Source: Clostridia bacterium (GTDB taxonomy: Bacteria > Bacillota_A > Clostridia > Christensenellales > Aristaeellaceae). From it: DNA of 10,352 nt. The DNA is taken from the NCBI GenBank assembly GCA_017481065.1, contig JAFUPT010000003.1, positions 1 to 10,352 of the forward strand, read 5' to 3'. Positions 1-6,541 of this stretch are shown piece by piece. Position numbers and translations under genes: made by a program. Under the pieces are notes generated by a model. That model did no database searches. It was not told the origin of the DNA and worked only from the letters and a program-made list of their open reading frames with translations. Position 1 is the first letter of the stretch; every line of letters starts with the position of its first letter.

Positions 1-445
1 CGTATATCGTGCTGATGAAGCTGACGCCACCCATTCTCCGGTGTTCCACCAGATGGAGGGCCTGGTCATCGATGAAAACATCACAATGGGCGACCTGAAG
101 GGCACCCTGGATGAGTTTGCCCGCCAGATGTACGGCGAGGGCATCTCCACCCGCTTCCGCCCCAGCTTCTTCCCCTTCACCGAGCCGTCTGCCGAGGTGG
201 ACCTCACCTGTGCGAACTGCCACGGCAAGGGCTGCCGCATGTGCAAGGGCACCGGTTGGATCGAGGTTCTGGGCGCAGGCATGGTGAACCCCCATGTTCT
301 GGAGATGTGCGGCATCGATTCCAAGAAGTATTCCGGTTTCGCATTCGGCATGGGCGTGGAGCGCATCGCGCTGCTCAAGCACAATATTCCGAACCTGCGC
401 TACCTGTATGAAAACGACCTGCGCTTCCTGACGCAGTATCGATAA
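1..445 (+). CDS. pheS: Phenylalanine--tRNA ligase alpha subunit, 3' part (partial at window edge)
   Basis: This is the C-terminal part, about 147 residues, of the catalytic alpha subunit of the cytoplasmic phenylalanyl-tRNA synthetase, which charges tRNA-Phe as an (alpha-beta)2 complex. The first complete codon is at base 2; the 5' part lies outside the window. The fragment opens with the PheS active-site stretch containing [13 protein letters not shown] (class II motif 2 region) and ends with [13 protein letters not shown] (motif 3), followed by the usual short tail. Between them lies a four-cysteine insert, CxxC-x4-CxxC, at nt 209-244, as I recall seeing in Bacillus and other Firmicute PheS proteins. 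The stop is 15 nt before pheT and the pheT ribosome binding site directly follows it, so the two are co-transcribed. Identification is by motif and by gene order. Confidence 0.97.
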   Translation, partial: VYRADEADATHSPVFHQMEGLVIDENITMGDLKGTLDEFARQMYGEGISTRFRPSFFPFTEPSAEVDLTCANCHGKGCRMCKGTGWIEVLGAGMVNPHVLEMCGIDSKKYSGFAFGMGVERIALLKHNIPNLRYLYENDLRFLTQYR

Positions 446-460
446 GGGAGGTATAAGAGT

Positions 461-2851
461 ATGAAAGTACCGATGAAATGGCTGAAGGAATATGTGGAAA
501 TTCCGATGAACGCCGAAGAATATGCCTCCAAAATGATCATGACCGGCACCGCCGTTGAGGGCGTGGACAAGACCGGCGAGCAGTTTGACAAGGTTGTGGT
601 GGGCCATGTGGTATCCTGCGTGGATCATCCCAATTCCGATCATCTGCACATCTGCATGGTGGATGTGGGCGGCGAGGAGCCGATCCAGATCGTATGCGGC
701 GCTCCGAACGTGCATGCGGGCATGAATGTGGCGGCAGCCCTCGACGGCGCGCACCTGCCCGGCGGCGTGAAGATCAAGAAGGGCAAGATGCGCGGCGAGG
801 TTTCCAACGGCATGCTGTGCTCCGGCCCTGAACTGGATGTGCCCGCTGGACTGTATCCCCACATCGGCGACGAGGGCATCATCGAAATCTTTGAGGATGT
901 GAAGCCCGGCACGGATGTGAAGGAAGTATTCGGCCTGGGCGACGACATTGTGGACTTTGAAATCCTGGCAAATCGCCCGGACTGCCTCTCCGTATGGGGC
1001 CTTGCCCGTGAGAGCTCCGCAGTTCTCGGCGAGCACTTCGTGATGCCGGAAATTTCTGTGGAAGCCAAGGGCGAGGGCAAATTCGAGGACTACGCCACCG
1101 TGGAAGTGCTCGATACCGAAACCTGCCCGCGCTACTGCGCACGGGTGATCGCCAACGTAAAGATCGGCCCGAGCCCGAAGTGGATGCGCGAATACCTGTA
1201 CGGCGCAGGCGTGCGCCCCATCAACAATATCGTTGATATCACCAACTATGTGATGCTGGAAACCGGCCATCCCATGCATGCTTTCGATCTCTCCCGCGTG
1301 AAGGACCAGCACATCATCGTGCGCCGCGCCTATGAAGGCGAAAAGCTGACCACCCTGGACGGCAAGGAGCATACCCTCGATGAGAGCATGCTGGTGATCG
1401 CGGACAAGGAAAACGCCACCGGCCTGGCGGGCATCATGGGCGGCGAGGAATCCGAAATAGAGAACGACACCGCCTCCGTGCTCTTCGAGTGCGCGGCCTT
1501 CGAGCGCAGCAACAACCGCGTGACCGCCCGCAAGCTGGGCGTGCGCACCGAGGCTTCCGGCCGCTTTGAGAAGGGCGTCTGCCCGGCGACCGCCCTCGAG
1601 GCCCTCGAGCGCGCCTGCATGCTGGTGGAAATGCTGGAATGCGGCGATGTGGTGCCCGGCGTGTACGACAGTTACCCCAATCCCAAGGAGGGCAAGACCA
1701 TCGAGGCGAGCGTTTCCCGCATCTGCCGCCTGAACGGCGTGGAGGTGCCCGGCGAGACGATGGAGGATATCCTGAACGGCCTCTACATCGATACCGAGCT
1801 CTGCGGTGATACCCTCACCTGCGAGATTCCGGCCTTCCGCCAGGATATGGATACCGAGGCCGACATCGCTGAGGAAGTGCTGCGCATGTACGGCTACGAC
1901 CACATTCCCTCCACCCTGATGAACGCCGTGACCATGGCGGGCCACCGCAACGAAACCATGGCCTTCAACGACCGCGTGAAGGCGGCGCTGGTGGGCCAGG
2001 GCATGTATGAAATTCTGAACTATTCCTTCATCAGCCCCAAGTGGATCGAAAACCTGGGCCTTGAAGAGGGCGACGCCCGCAGGAACGTGGTTGCCCTGCG
2101 CAATCCGCTGGGCGAGGATACTTCCGTTATGCGCACCAGCATGGTTCCCTCCATGCTCTTTACCGTGGCAAACAATGTAAACCGCGGTAACGCATCCGGC
2201 CGCCTGTTTGAGCTCTCCAAAACCTTCACTCCCGCCGCCAACGAGGGCGAGCTGCCCACCGAGCACAACACCCTGTGCATCGGCATGTTCGGCGAGGGCG
2301 CGGATTTCTACGCCGTGAAGAACGCGGCCATGTGGCTGATGCAGGTGTTCGGCGTTACTCCCGAAATCGCCGCCGGCGGAGATGGCTACTACCATCCCGG
2401 CCGCAAGGCGATCCTGTCCGCCGGCGAAGTGAAGCTGGCGACCATCGGCGAGATCCATCCCGATGTTGCCGAGAAGTTTGATATCGAATGCCGCGTATAT
2501 GTGGCCGAGATCGACCTCGGTGCGCTCAAGCCCCTGGAGCCCGCGCTCTACGGTGTGAAGCCCCTGCCCAAGTTCCCGGCAGTTACCCGCGATATCGCCC
2601 TCGTGATGGACGAAGCGGTGGGCGTCGGCACCGTGCTGGAAACCATCAAAAAGTCCGGCGGCAAGAACATCGAGAGCGTGAAGCTGTTTGACATCTATCG
2701 TGGCGAAAAGCTGGGCGAGAACAAGAAGTCCGTGGCCTATGCCCTGAGCTTCCGCGCGCCCGACCGCACCCTCACCGATGAGGAAATCGCCGGCGCGATG
2801 AAGAAGATTCTCAAGGCCGCCAGTGAGGACTTCGGCGCTGAGCTGAGATAA
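461..2851 (+). CDS. pheT: Phenylalanine--tRNA ligase beta subunit
   Basis: Complete 796-residue beta subunit of phenylalanyl-tRNA synthetase, close to the roughly 800 residues usual for bacteria. Domains in order: an N-terminal tRNA-binding OB fold (about residues 42-150, with HPNSDHLHICMVDVG and VCGAPNVHAG), the B3/B4 editing region (about 210-375, with RPINNIVDITNYVMLETGHP and GRFEKGV), a B5 domain (about 405-480, with FRQDMDTEADIAEEVLRMYG), a catalytic-like core (about 490-690), and a C-terminal anticodon-binding FDX-ACB domain (about 703-796, opening PKFPAVTRDIALVMDE). ATG 461 is preceded by GGGAGG at 446-451 with 9-nt spacing. It sits 15 nt behind pheS and belongs to the same operon. No truncation or frameshift is seen. 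No convincing terminator directly follows; a hairpin repeat starts 15 nt after the stop, and a terminator-like hairpin lies at about 2991. Confidence 0.98.
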   Translation: MKVPMKWLKEYVEIPMNAEEYASKMIMTGTAVEGVDKTGEQFDKVVVGHVVSCVDHPNSDHLHICMVDVGGEEPIQIVCGAPNVHAGMNVAAALDGAHLPGGVKIKKGKMRGEVSNGMLCSGPELDVPAGLYPHIGDEGIIEIFEDVKPGTDVKEVFGLGDDIVDFEILANRPDCLSVWGLARESSAVLGEHFVMPEISVEAKGEGKFEDYATVEVLDTETCPRYCARVIANVKIGPSPKWMREYLYGAGVRPINNIVDITNYVMLETGHPMHAFDLSRVKDQHIIVRRAYEGEKLTTLDGKEHTLDESMLVIADKENATGLAGIMGGEESEIENDTASVLFECAAFERSNNRVTARKLGVRTEASGRFEKGVCPATALEALERACMLVEMLECGDVVPGVYDSYPNPKEGKTIEASVSRICRLNGVEVPGETMEDILNGLYIDTELCGDTLTCEIPAFRQDMDTEADIAEEVLRMYGYDHIPSTLMNAVTMAGHRNETMAFNDRVKAALVGQGMYEILNYSFISPKWIENLGLEEGDARRNVVALRNPLGEDTSVMRTSMVPSMLFTVANNVNRGNASGRLFELSKTFTPAANEGELPTEHNTLCIGMFGEGADFYAVKNAAMWLMQVFGVTPEIAAGGDGYYHPGRKAILSAGEVKLATIGEIHPDVAEKFDIECRVYVAEIDLGALKPLEPALYGVKPLPKFPAVTRDIALVMDEAVGVGTVLETIKKSGGKNIESVKLFDIYRGEKLGENKKSVAYALSFRAPDRTLTDEEIAGAMKKILKAASEDFGAELR

Positions 2852-2866
2852 ACGGGAGATACGTTT

Positions 2867-2933
2867 CCGGGGCACTGCCCCGGCCCCCGGCAGGGACGCT
2901 GTCCCTGCACCCTGCCATGGGGAATGATTCCCC
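2867..2933. repeat. Triple-hairpin intergenic repeat, copy A
   Basis: Three consecutive perfect inverted repeats lie just behind pheT, each with a 3-nt loop: CCGGGGC-act-GCCCCGG (2867-2883), CAGGGAC-gct-GTCCCTG (2891-2907) and GGGGAA-tga-TTCCCC (2919-2933). The first two recur with changed loops but the same order and spacing style at 8603-8641, which marks this as a dispersed intergenic repeat family and not a single terminator; no T-tract follows. It may protect or shorten the pheT mRNA 3' end, as REP-type elements do, but that is inference. Confidence 0.7.
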
Positions 2934-2990
2934 TTGGAACCCTCAGTAAAGGGAATTATATAATTTGGGAAGTTTTACTTCCTGATGACG

Positions 2991-3029
2991 AAATCCAGCC
3001 CGTAACGAATGGGCTGGATTTCTGCGTTT
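2991..3029 (+). terminator. Terminator-like hairpin, copy 1 (duplicated at 3660)
   Basis: AAATCCAGCCC (2991-3001) pairs with GGGCTGGATTT (3011-3021) around a 9-nt loop: an 11-bp perfect stem followed by CTGCGTTT. The T-tract is imperfect, so termination may be moderate. The A-rich left arm and T-rich right arm could work in both directions. It is the first plausible stop for pheS-pheT transcripts. A near copy lies behind the next gene at 3660-3697. Confidence 0.6.
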
Positions 3030-3069
3030 GGATGCTGTAAAACGCCGAAAAACCAAAATGTTCGTTTGC

Positions 3070-3103
3070 GTTGCTTGCAGCAACACAGAAATTTCTATAA
3101 AAT
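3070..3103 (+). promoter_or_regulatory. Candidate promoter with overlapping dyad for the XRE gene
   Basis: TTGCAG (3075-3080) and TAAAAT (3098-3103) are separated by 17 bp, a plausible sigma-A promoter 34 nt before the GTG start. The -35 region lies within an inverted repeat, GTTGC-ttgca-GCAAC (3070-3084), where a bound regulator would block polymerase. XRE regulators often repress themselves, so this is a candidate autoregulatory operator. The -35 match is partial. Confidence 0.4.
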
Positions 3104-3137
3104 AGGGCTGCAAAGAGCGAAAAGGATGTGATTCCGG

Positions 3138-3650
3138 GTGCTGAGTGAAAATATCAAATCTATCCGCAAGTCAAAAGGGCTTACGCAGGAGGAACTTGCT
3201 GTCCGGCTGCATGTGGTGCGGCAGACTGTCTCCAAGTGGGAAAAGGGGCGGTCGGTTCCGGATTCTGAAATGCTGATCTCCCTGTCGGAAGTGCTCGAAA
3301 CACCTGTGAGCGCCATGATAGGAGAAGTGGTTCTTCCTCCTGAAAGGGATGAGATGGGAGCGCTTTCTGAAAAACTAGAGAGAATAAACCTGTATCTGGC
3401 GCAAAGAAAGGCATCGCGCAGACGAACGCTGCATTGGGGGTTTATTGCGCTGGGAGTGGTGGTGCTGGTGGTTTTCATGCTGCTGGTTCTGCTGGACAGT
3501 CCATATTTGCTCTGGGATTACAGCGATCCTGAGACCGCCGTCGTCGGGGTTGTGATTCATGCGTTTGAATGGTTGTTTGTCCGGCTAGCGCCGTTTATTC
3601 TTCTAGGAGCGGCTGTCGGAACGATGCTGACGAGACGGAAAACGCTGTAA
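3138..3650 (+). CDS. XRE-family HTH regulator with C-terminal membrane segments
   Basis: A 170-residue protein with an N-terminal Cro/CI-type helix-turn-helix (about residues 4-60, opening SENIKSIRKSKGLTQEELA, recognition part VVRQTVSKWEKG), a short charged linker (about 64-98) and two hydrophobic segments (about 101-119 and 134-163) predicted to span the membrane. This layout is common in clostridial XRE proteins and suggests a membrane-tethered DNA-binding regulator; its signal and targets are unknown. Start GTG 3138 follows AAGGA at 3122-3126 with a longish gap; an in-frame stop at 3129-3131 rules out an earlier start. G+C is lower than in pheT. The gene stands alone between two near-identical terminator hairpins, which suggests that it entered or was duplicated as a unit. 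Confidence 0.88.
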   Translation: MLSENIKSIRKSKGLTQEELAVRLHVVRQTVSKWEKGRSVPDSEMLISLSEVLETPVSAMIGEVVLPPERDEMGALSEKLERINLYLAQRKASRRRTLHWGFIALGVVVLVVFMLLVLLDSPYLLWDYSDPETAVVGVVIHAFEWLFVRLAPFILLGAAVGTMLTRRKTL

Positions 3651-3659
3651 ATTCGCGCC

Positions 3660-3697
3660 AATCCAGCCCGGCAGGAATGGGCTGGATTTCTGCGTTT
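3660..3697 (+). terminator. Terminator-like hairpin, copy 2
   Basis: AATCCAGCCC (3660-3669) pairs with GGGCTGGATT (3679-3688) around a 9-nt loop and is followed by TCTGCGTTTT. It begins 10 nt after the XRE stop codon and fits as that gene's terminator. The right arm and tail are identical over 22 nt (3676-3697) to copy 1 (3008-3029). Confidence 0.65.
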
Positions 3698-3751
3698 TGC
3701 TGTGATAAAATATAAACAGATAAATAGGAATTTGATAAAGAAGGAGCCGCT

Positions 3752-4006
3752 ATGGATAAAAAGACTATGGGTACTGTTATTGCCGCCTCAAAGCAATGGT
3801 GGCTAAAAATCAATACAAAGCCTGTAAGAATGCATGTTTTGGATGGTGCAATATTTCCCTACATAATTAAAGTCAAATACACAGTAGACGGCAAGGAATA
3901 CATCAAGCGAAAGTGGATCAGCGCAGGAAACCCTGTCCCCAATGCAGGAAGTTCTGTAACAGTTGTCTATTCCGAGTATAAGCCTTCAAAAGCAAAGATA
4001 TTGTAA
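3752..4006 (+). CDS. Small hypothetical protein, AT-rich orphan gene
   Basis: An 84-residue protein that I cannot assign to a function. ATG 3752 follows AAGGAG at 3741-3746 with 5-nt spacing, a good ribosome binding site. The product is basic in its N-terminal half (MDKKTMGTVIAASKQWW) and has a middle section, VKYTVDGKEYIKRKWISAG, that looks like beta strands of a small all-beta domain; it ends in VVYSEYKPSKAKIL. There is no signal peptide or clear membrane helix. I have an impression of similar small proteins in clostridia, sometimes with unreliable transporter names; nothing in the sequence supports transport. A weak promoter may lie at about 3688-3716 (TATAAA at 3711). Base composition is clearly more AT-rich than the flanking pheT and sfsA, which suggests transfer or a different history. 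Confidence 0.75.
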   Translation: MDKKTMGTVIAASKQWWLKINTKPVRMHVLDGAIFPYIIKVKYTVDGKEYIKRKWISAGNPVPNAGSSVTVVYSEYKPSKAKIL

Positions 4007-4060
4007 TTATCAAATCTCGATTTGTCTTTCAGACGGTATCTTTATTAGGAAACAAACAAC

Positions 4061-4789
4061 ATGAAATACGACAACTGTTATACGGGTATTTTCCTCTCCC
4101 GTCCCAACCGCTTCATTGCCATCGTGGAAATCGATGGGAAGGAAGAACGGGTGCATGTGAAGAACACCGGCAGGTGCAGGGAGCTGCTGGAGCCGGGAAA
4201 CACCGTTTATCTGGAAAAGAGCGGAAATCCGGAGAGGAAGACCGCATATGATCTGATTGCGGTGGAGAAGAAGGTTCCCGGCGGGACGCGGCTGGTGAAC
4301 ATGGATTCCATGGCCCCGAATCTGGCGGCGAAGGAATGGCTGGAAAGCGGCGGGGCAGGGGAGATCGAAAAGCTGCGCGCCGAGGTGAAAATCGGCGATT
4401 CCCGCTTTGATTTTGCCGGGGAGCAGGATGGGAGAAGGGTGATCATCGAGGTGAAGGGCTGCACGCTGGAGGAAAACGGCGTGGCCAGCTTCCCGGATGC
4501 GCCCACGGAGCGCGGCGTGAAGCATGTGCGCGGTCTTGCAGAACTTGCAAAGCAGGGCTGCCGCTGCATCGTGCTGATCGTGATCCAGATGAAGGGCGTG
4601 CATGAATTCCGGCCCAACTGGCGCACCCAGCCGGAGTTCGGCGCGGCGCTGGTCGAAGCGGAAAATGCCGGGGTGGAGATCATCGCCATGGATTGCGCCG
4701 TGCGGCCCGGAATTGTGGAAATTGATGCGCCCGTGCCCGTGATTTTGCAGCAATTCAAAAATAATATTGACGAAAGTGCACAAATATGA
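4061..4789 (+). CDS. sfsA: SfsA family DNA/RNA nuclease
   Basis: A 242-residue SfsA family protein, the usual length. Members were first linked to sugar fermentation regulation in E. coli and were later described as nucleases with a PD-(D/E)XK-like core. Recognisable conserved blocks: RVHVKNTGRCRELL (about 30-43), SMAPNLAA (83-90), SRFDF (114-118), IIEVKGCTL (128-136), FPDAPTERGVKH (144-155) and the C-terminal block around FRPNWRTQPEFG (183-194). The acidic residue of SRFDF and the E/K of EVKG are the likely metal-site residues. ATG 4061 follows a modest AGGA (4047-4050). The 54 nt before it hold a small CAAAT/ATTTG hairpin and no clear promoter. The last codons overlap a strong promoter for the next transcript. 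Confidence 0.95.
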   Translation: MKYDNCYTGIFLSRPNRFIAIVEIDGKEERVHVKNTGRCRELLEPGNTVYLEKSGNPERKTAYDLIAVEKKVPGGTRLVNMDSMAPNLAAKEWLESGGAGEIEKLRAEVKIGDSRFDFAGEQDGRRVIIEVKGCTLEENGVASFPDAPTERGVKHVRGLAELAKQGCRCIVLIVIQMKGVHEFRPNWRTQPEFGAALVEAENAGVEIIAMDCAVRPGIVEIDAPVPVILQQFKNNIDESAQI

Positions 4790-4795
4790 TATAAT
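4767..4795 (+). promoter_or_regulatory. Near-consensus sigma-A promoter in the sfsA tail
   Basis: TTGACG (4767-4772), a 17-bp spacer, and TATAAT (4790-4795). Transcription should start at about 4801-4803, giving a leader of about 127 nt before the FAD oxidoreductase. It overlaps the last seven sense codons and the stop codon of sfsA. It is the best -35/-10 pair in the window besides that at 9578. Confidence 0.8.
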
Positions 4796-4800
4796 AAGGT

Positions 4801-4900
4801 ATGGGTCTTGACGGGCCCATGCCATATCATATTGTGTGCAAAGGGGTCGTCAGGAGACTGGCGATCTATATTTTTGCGTGCATCGGCGCATCCGGCGCCG
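4801..4900 (+). promoter_or_regulatory. Structured leader with terminator-like hairpin (candidate attenuator)
   Basis: Three hairpins follow the promoter. P1 is ATGGGTC/GGCCCAT (4801-4807/4814-4820) with loop TTGACG. P2 is GGTCGTCAG/CTGGCGATC (4845-4853/4858-4866), nine pairs with two G-T wobbles, capped by GAGA (a GNRA loop) and followed by TATATTTTTG (4867-4876), which looks like an intrinsic terminator. P3 is CGGCGC/GCGCCG (4884-4889/4895-4900). The P1 loop with its next base (4808-4814) can pair with the left arm of P2 (4847-4853), which would prevent P2 forming. A plain sfsA terminator is the simplest alternative for P2. It matches no riboswitch class that I recognise. Confidence 0.45.
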
Positions 4901-4926
4901 TTGCCGCCATGCTTAAAGGAGAATGA
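4819..4926 (+). CDS. Possible 35-residue small membrane protein or leader peptide
   Basis: An open frame of 35 codons runs from ATG 4819 through the leader hairpins to TGA 4924-4926, two bases before the chosen start of the FAD oxidoreductase. The product starts MPYHIVCKGVVRR and continues with a hydrophobic stretch, LAIYIFACIGASGAVAAML, that could span the membrane with the positive charges on the cytoplasmic side. An in-frame ATG at 4801 would give 41 residues but coincides with the predicted transcription start. There is no good ribosome binding site for either start, which is the main argument against it. If it is translated, ribosomes would cross the terminator-like hairpin and the stop would be coupled to the next start. 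Confidence 0.25.
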   Translation: MPYHIVCKGVVRRLAIYIFACIGASGAVAAMLKGE

Positions 4927-4928
4927 AA

Positions 4929-6329
4929 ATGAGAACCAACGTAGTCATCATCGGCGCTGGTCCGGCCGGCATCTTTACCGCACTTGAAATGATCCGCAAG
5001 GGCAGCGATAAGAAGATCATCATCTGCGAAAAGGGCGCGGCCATCGAAAACCGCCGCTGCCCGAAGTCCAAGACCAAGCAGTGCGTGAATTGCAAGCCCT
5101 ATTGCCATATCACCACCGGCTTCTCCGGCGCGGGCGCATTCTCCGACGGTAAGCTGAGCCTGTCCTACGAGGTTGGCGGCGACCTGCCCACCCTCATCGG
5201 CGAGGACAAGGCCCAGGAAACCATCAACTACACCGATTCCATCTACCTCGAGTTCGGCGCGGATACCCACATCGAGGGCATCGGCAACACCGAGGAAGTG
5301 AAGCAGATTCGTTCCCGCGCGATCCAGGCCGGCCTCAAGCTGGTGGATTGCCCCATCCGCCATCTCGGCACCGAGAAGGCACAGGATATCTACTATGCCA
5401 TCGAGCAGTACCTGTTGAACCACGGCGTGGAGATCATCTTCGGCTGCGAATGCCAGGATCTGATCCTCGAGGACGGCGTGTGCAAGGGCGTTCAGGTGAT
5501 CGTGAAGGGCGAGGAGAAGGAAATCTTCGCCGACCGCACTGTTGTGGCCACCGGCCGCCGCGGCGCGGACTGGCTGGAGCGCATCTGCGCCGAGCACAAC
5601 ATCGCCCACCAGCCCGGCACCGTGGATATCGGCGTGCGCGTGGAATGCCGCAACGAAATCATGGAAAAGGTAAACGAGGTGCTCTACGAATCCAAGCTGA
5701 TCGGCTATCCCAAGCCCTTCAAGAACAAGGTGCGCACCTTCTGCCAGAATCCCGGCGGCTTCGTGAGCCAGGAAAACTATGATAATAACCTCGCCGTTGT
5801 AAACGGCCATTCCTACAAGGACCTCAAGTCCAACAATACCAACCTGTCCATCCTCTGCAGCCACAATTTCTCCGTGCCCTTCAACCAGCCCATTGCCTAT
5901 GCACAGAAGGTTGGCGAGCTGACCAACATGCTGGGCGCGGGCCACATCCTGGTGCAGCGTTTCGGCGATATCCTGGATGGCAAGCGCACCTGGGCCAAGG
6001 AGCTGGCGCAGTCCAACGTGCGGCCCACCCTGCCGGACGCCGTCGCGGGCGATATCACCGCCGCCATGCCCTACCGCGCCATGACCAACATCATCAATTT
6101 CATCCAGGCCATGGACCATGTGGTGCCGGGCTTTGCGAGCTACGAAACCCTGCTCTATTCCCCGGAGCTGAAATTCTATTCCAACCGCGTGAAGATGGAT
6201 GAAAACTTCACCACCTCCATCAAGGGCCTGCACTGCCTGGGCGATTCCAGCGGCTGGACCCGCGGCCTTATGATGGCCAGCGTGATGGGCGTGCTGATGG
6301 GCCGCCAGATCGCGGAAGAGGAAGAGTAA
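4929..6329 (+). CDS. FAD-dependent oxidoreductase, COG2509 type
   Basis: A 466-residue NAD(P)/FAD-dependent oxidoreductase of the family often called uncharacterized FAD-dependent dehydrogenase; the substrate is unknown and the protein should be cytosolic. Residues 5-14 are the dinucleotide-binding VVIIGAGPAG. A cysteine group C44-x7-C52-x2-C55-x3-C59 precedes SGAGAFSDGKLSL (about 67-79). Later come VDIGVRVE (about 232-239) and VNGHSY (about 286-291), and the C-terminal FAD block LHCLGDSSGWTRGLMMASVMG (about 435-455). ATG 4929 is chosen because AAAGGAG (4915-4921) lies 7 nt before it; the upstream in-frame ATG 4923 leaves only 1 nt. The gene has no visible promoter downstream of the leader hairpins, so its expression should depend on reading through them. 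A strong terminator follows at 6379. Confidence 0.92.
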   Translation: MRTNVVIIGAGPAGIFTALEMIRKGSDKKIIICEKGAAIENRRCPKSKTKQCVNCKPYCHITTGFSGAGAFSDGKLSLSYEVGGDLPTLIGEDKAQETINYTDSIYLEFGADTHIEGIGNTEEVKQIRSRAIQAGLKLVDCPIRHLGTEKAQDIYYAIEQYLLNHGVEIIFGCECQDLILEDGVCKGVQVIVKGEEKEIFADRTVVATGRRGADWLERICAEHNIAHQPGTVDIGVRVECRNEIMEKVNEVLYESKLIGYPKPFKNKVRTFCQNPGGFVSQENYDNNLAVVNGHSYKDLKSNNTNLSILCSHNFSVPFNQPIAYAQKVGELTNMLGAGHILVQRFGDILDGKRTWAKELAQSNVRPTLPDAVAGDITAAMPYRAMTNIINFIQAMDHVVPGFASYETLLYSPELKFYSNRVKMDENFTTSIKGLHCLGDSSGWTRGLMMASVMGVLMGRQIAEEEE

Positions 6330-6378
6330 GTTCGCGCGAACGGATATAACTTCCCTGCAAACGCAGAGCTTACCATTT

Positions 6379-6412
6379 CCCCCTCCCGGATTCTCCCGGG
6401 AGGGGGGTTTTT
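6379..6412 (+). terminator. Intrinsic terminator of the FAD oxidoreductase gene
   Basis: CCCCCTCCCG (6379-6388) pairs with CGGGAGGGGG (6397-6406) around an 8-nt loop, then G and TTTTT (6408-6412). This is a very stable 10-bp G-C-rich stem with a T-tract, 50 nt after the stop codon. Confidence 0.9.
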
Positions 6413-6476
6413 ATGCCCTTTCCCGGCGAAAATTCCCCTCTTATAAAGAAAAATTATCACTTTCTGCAAAAACCAC

Positions 6477-6505
6477 TGGAAAACTGCACCGACCTGCGCT
6501 ATAAT
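6477..6505 (+). promoter_or_regulatory. Promoter of the SDR gene
   Basis: TGGAAA (6477-6482, four of six consensus positions), a 17-bp spacer and a perfect TATAAT (6500-6505). The expected start at about 6512 gives a leader of about 30 nt before ATG 6542. Its position within the longest open frame argues that the real gene starts downstream. Confidence 0.65.
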
Positions 6506-6541
6506 AAAATCACCAGATTATTGGAAAAGGATGTGTTACCC

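Noticed and set aside
209..244. Four-cysteine insert in PheS as a novelty
   Set aside because: As I recall, comparable cysteine pairs occur in ordinary Firmicute PheS proteins, so it is a family feature.
4866..6233. A 455-codon open frame antisense to the FAD oxidoreductase
   Set aside because: It mirrors a well-conserved family gene, has no matching ribosome binding site, and its product is a skewed G/A/H/D-rich composition typical of antisense frames in high-G+C genes.
6413..6541. N-terminal extension of the SDR gene to ATG 6413
   Set aside because: It crosses the TATAAT promoter at 6500, starts right at the preceding terminator, and encodes residues absent from the family.
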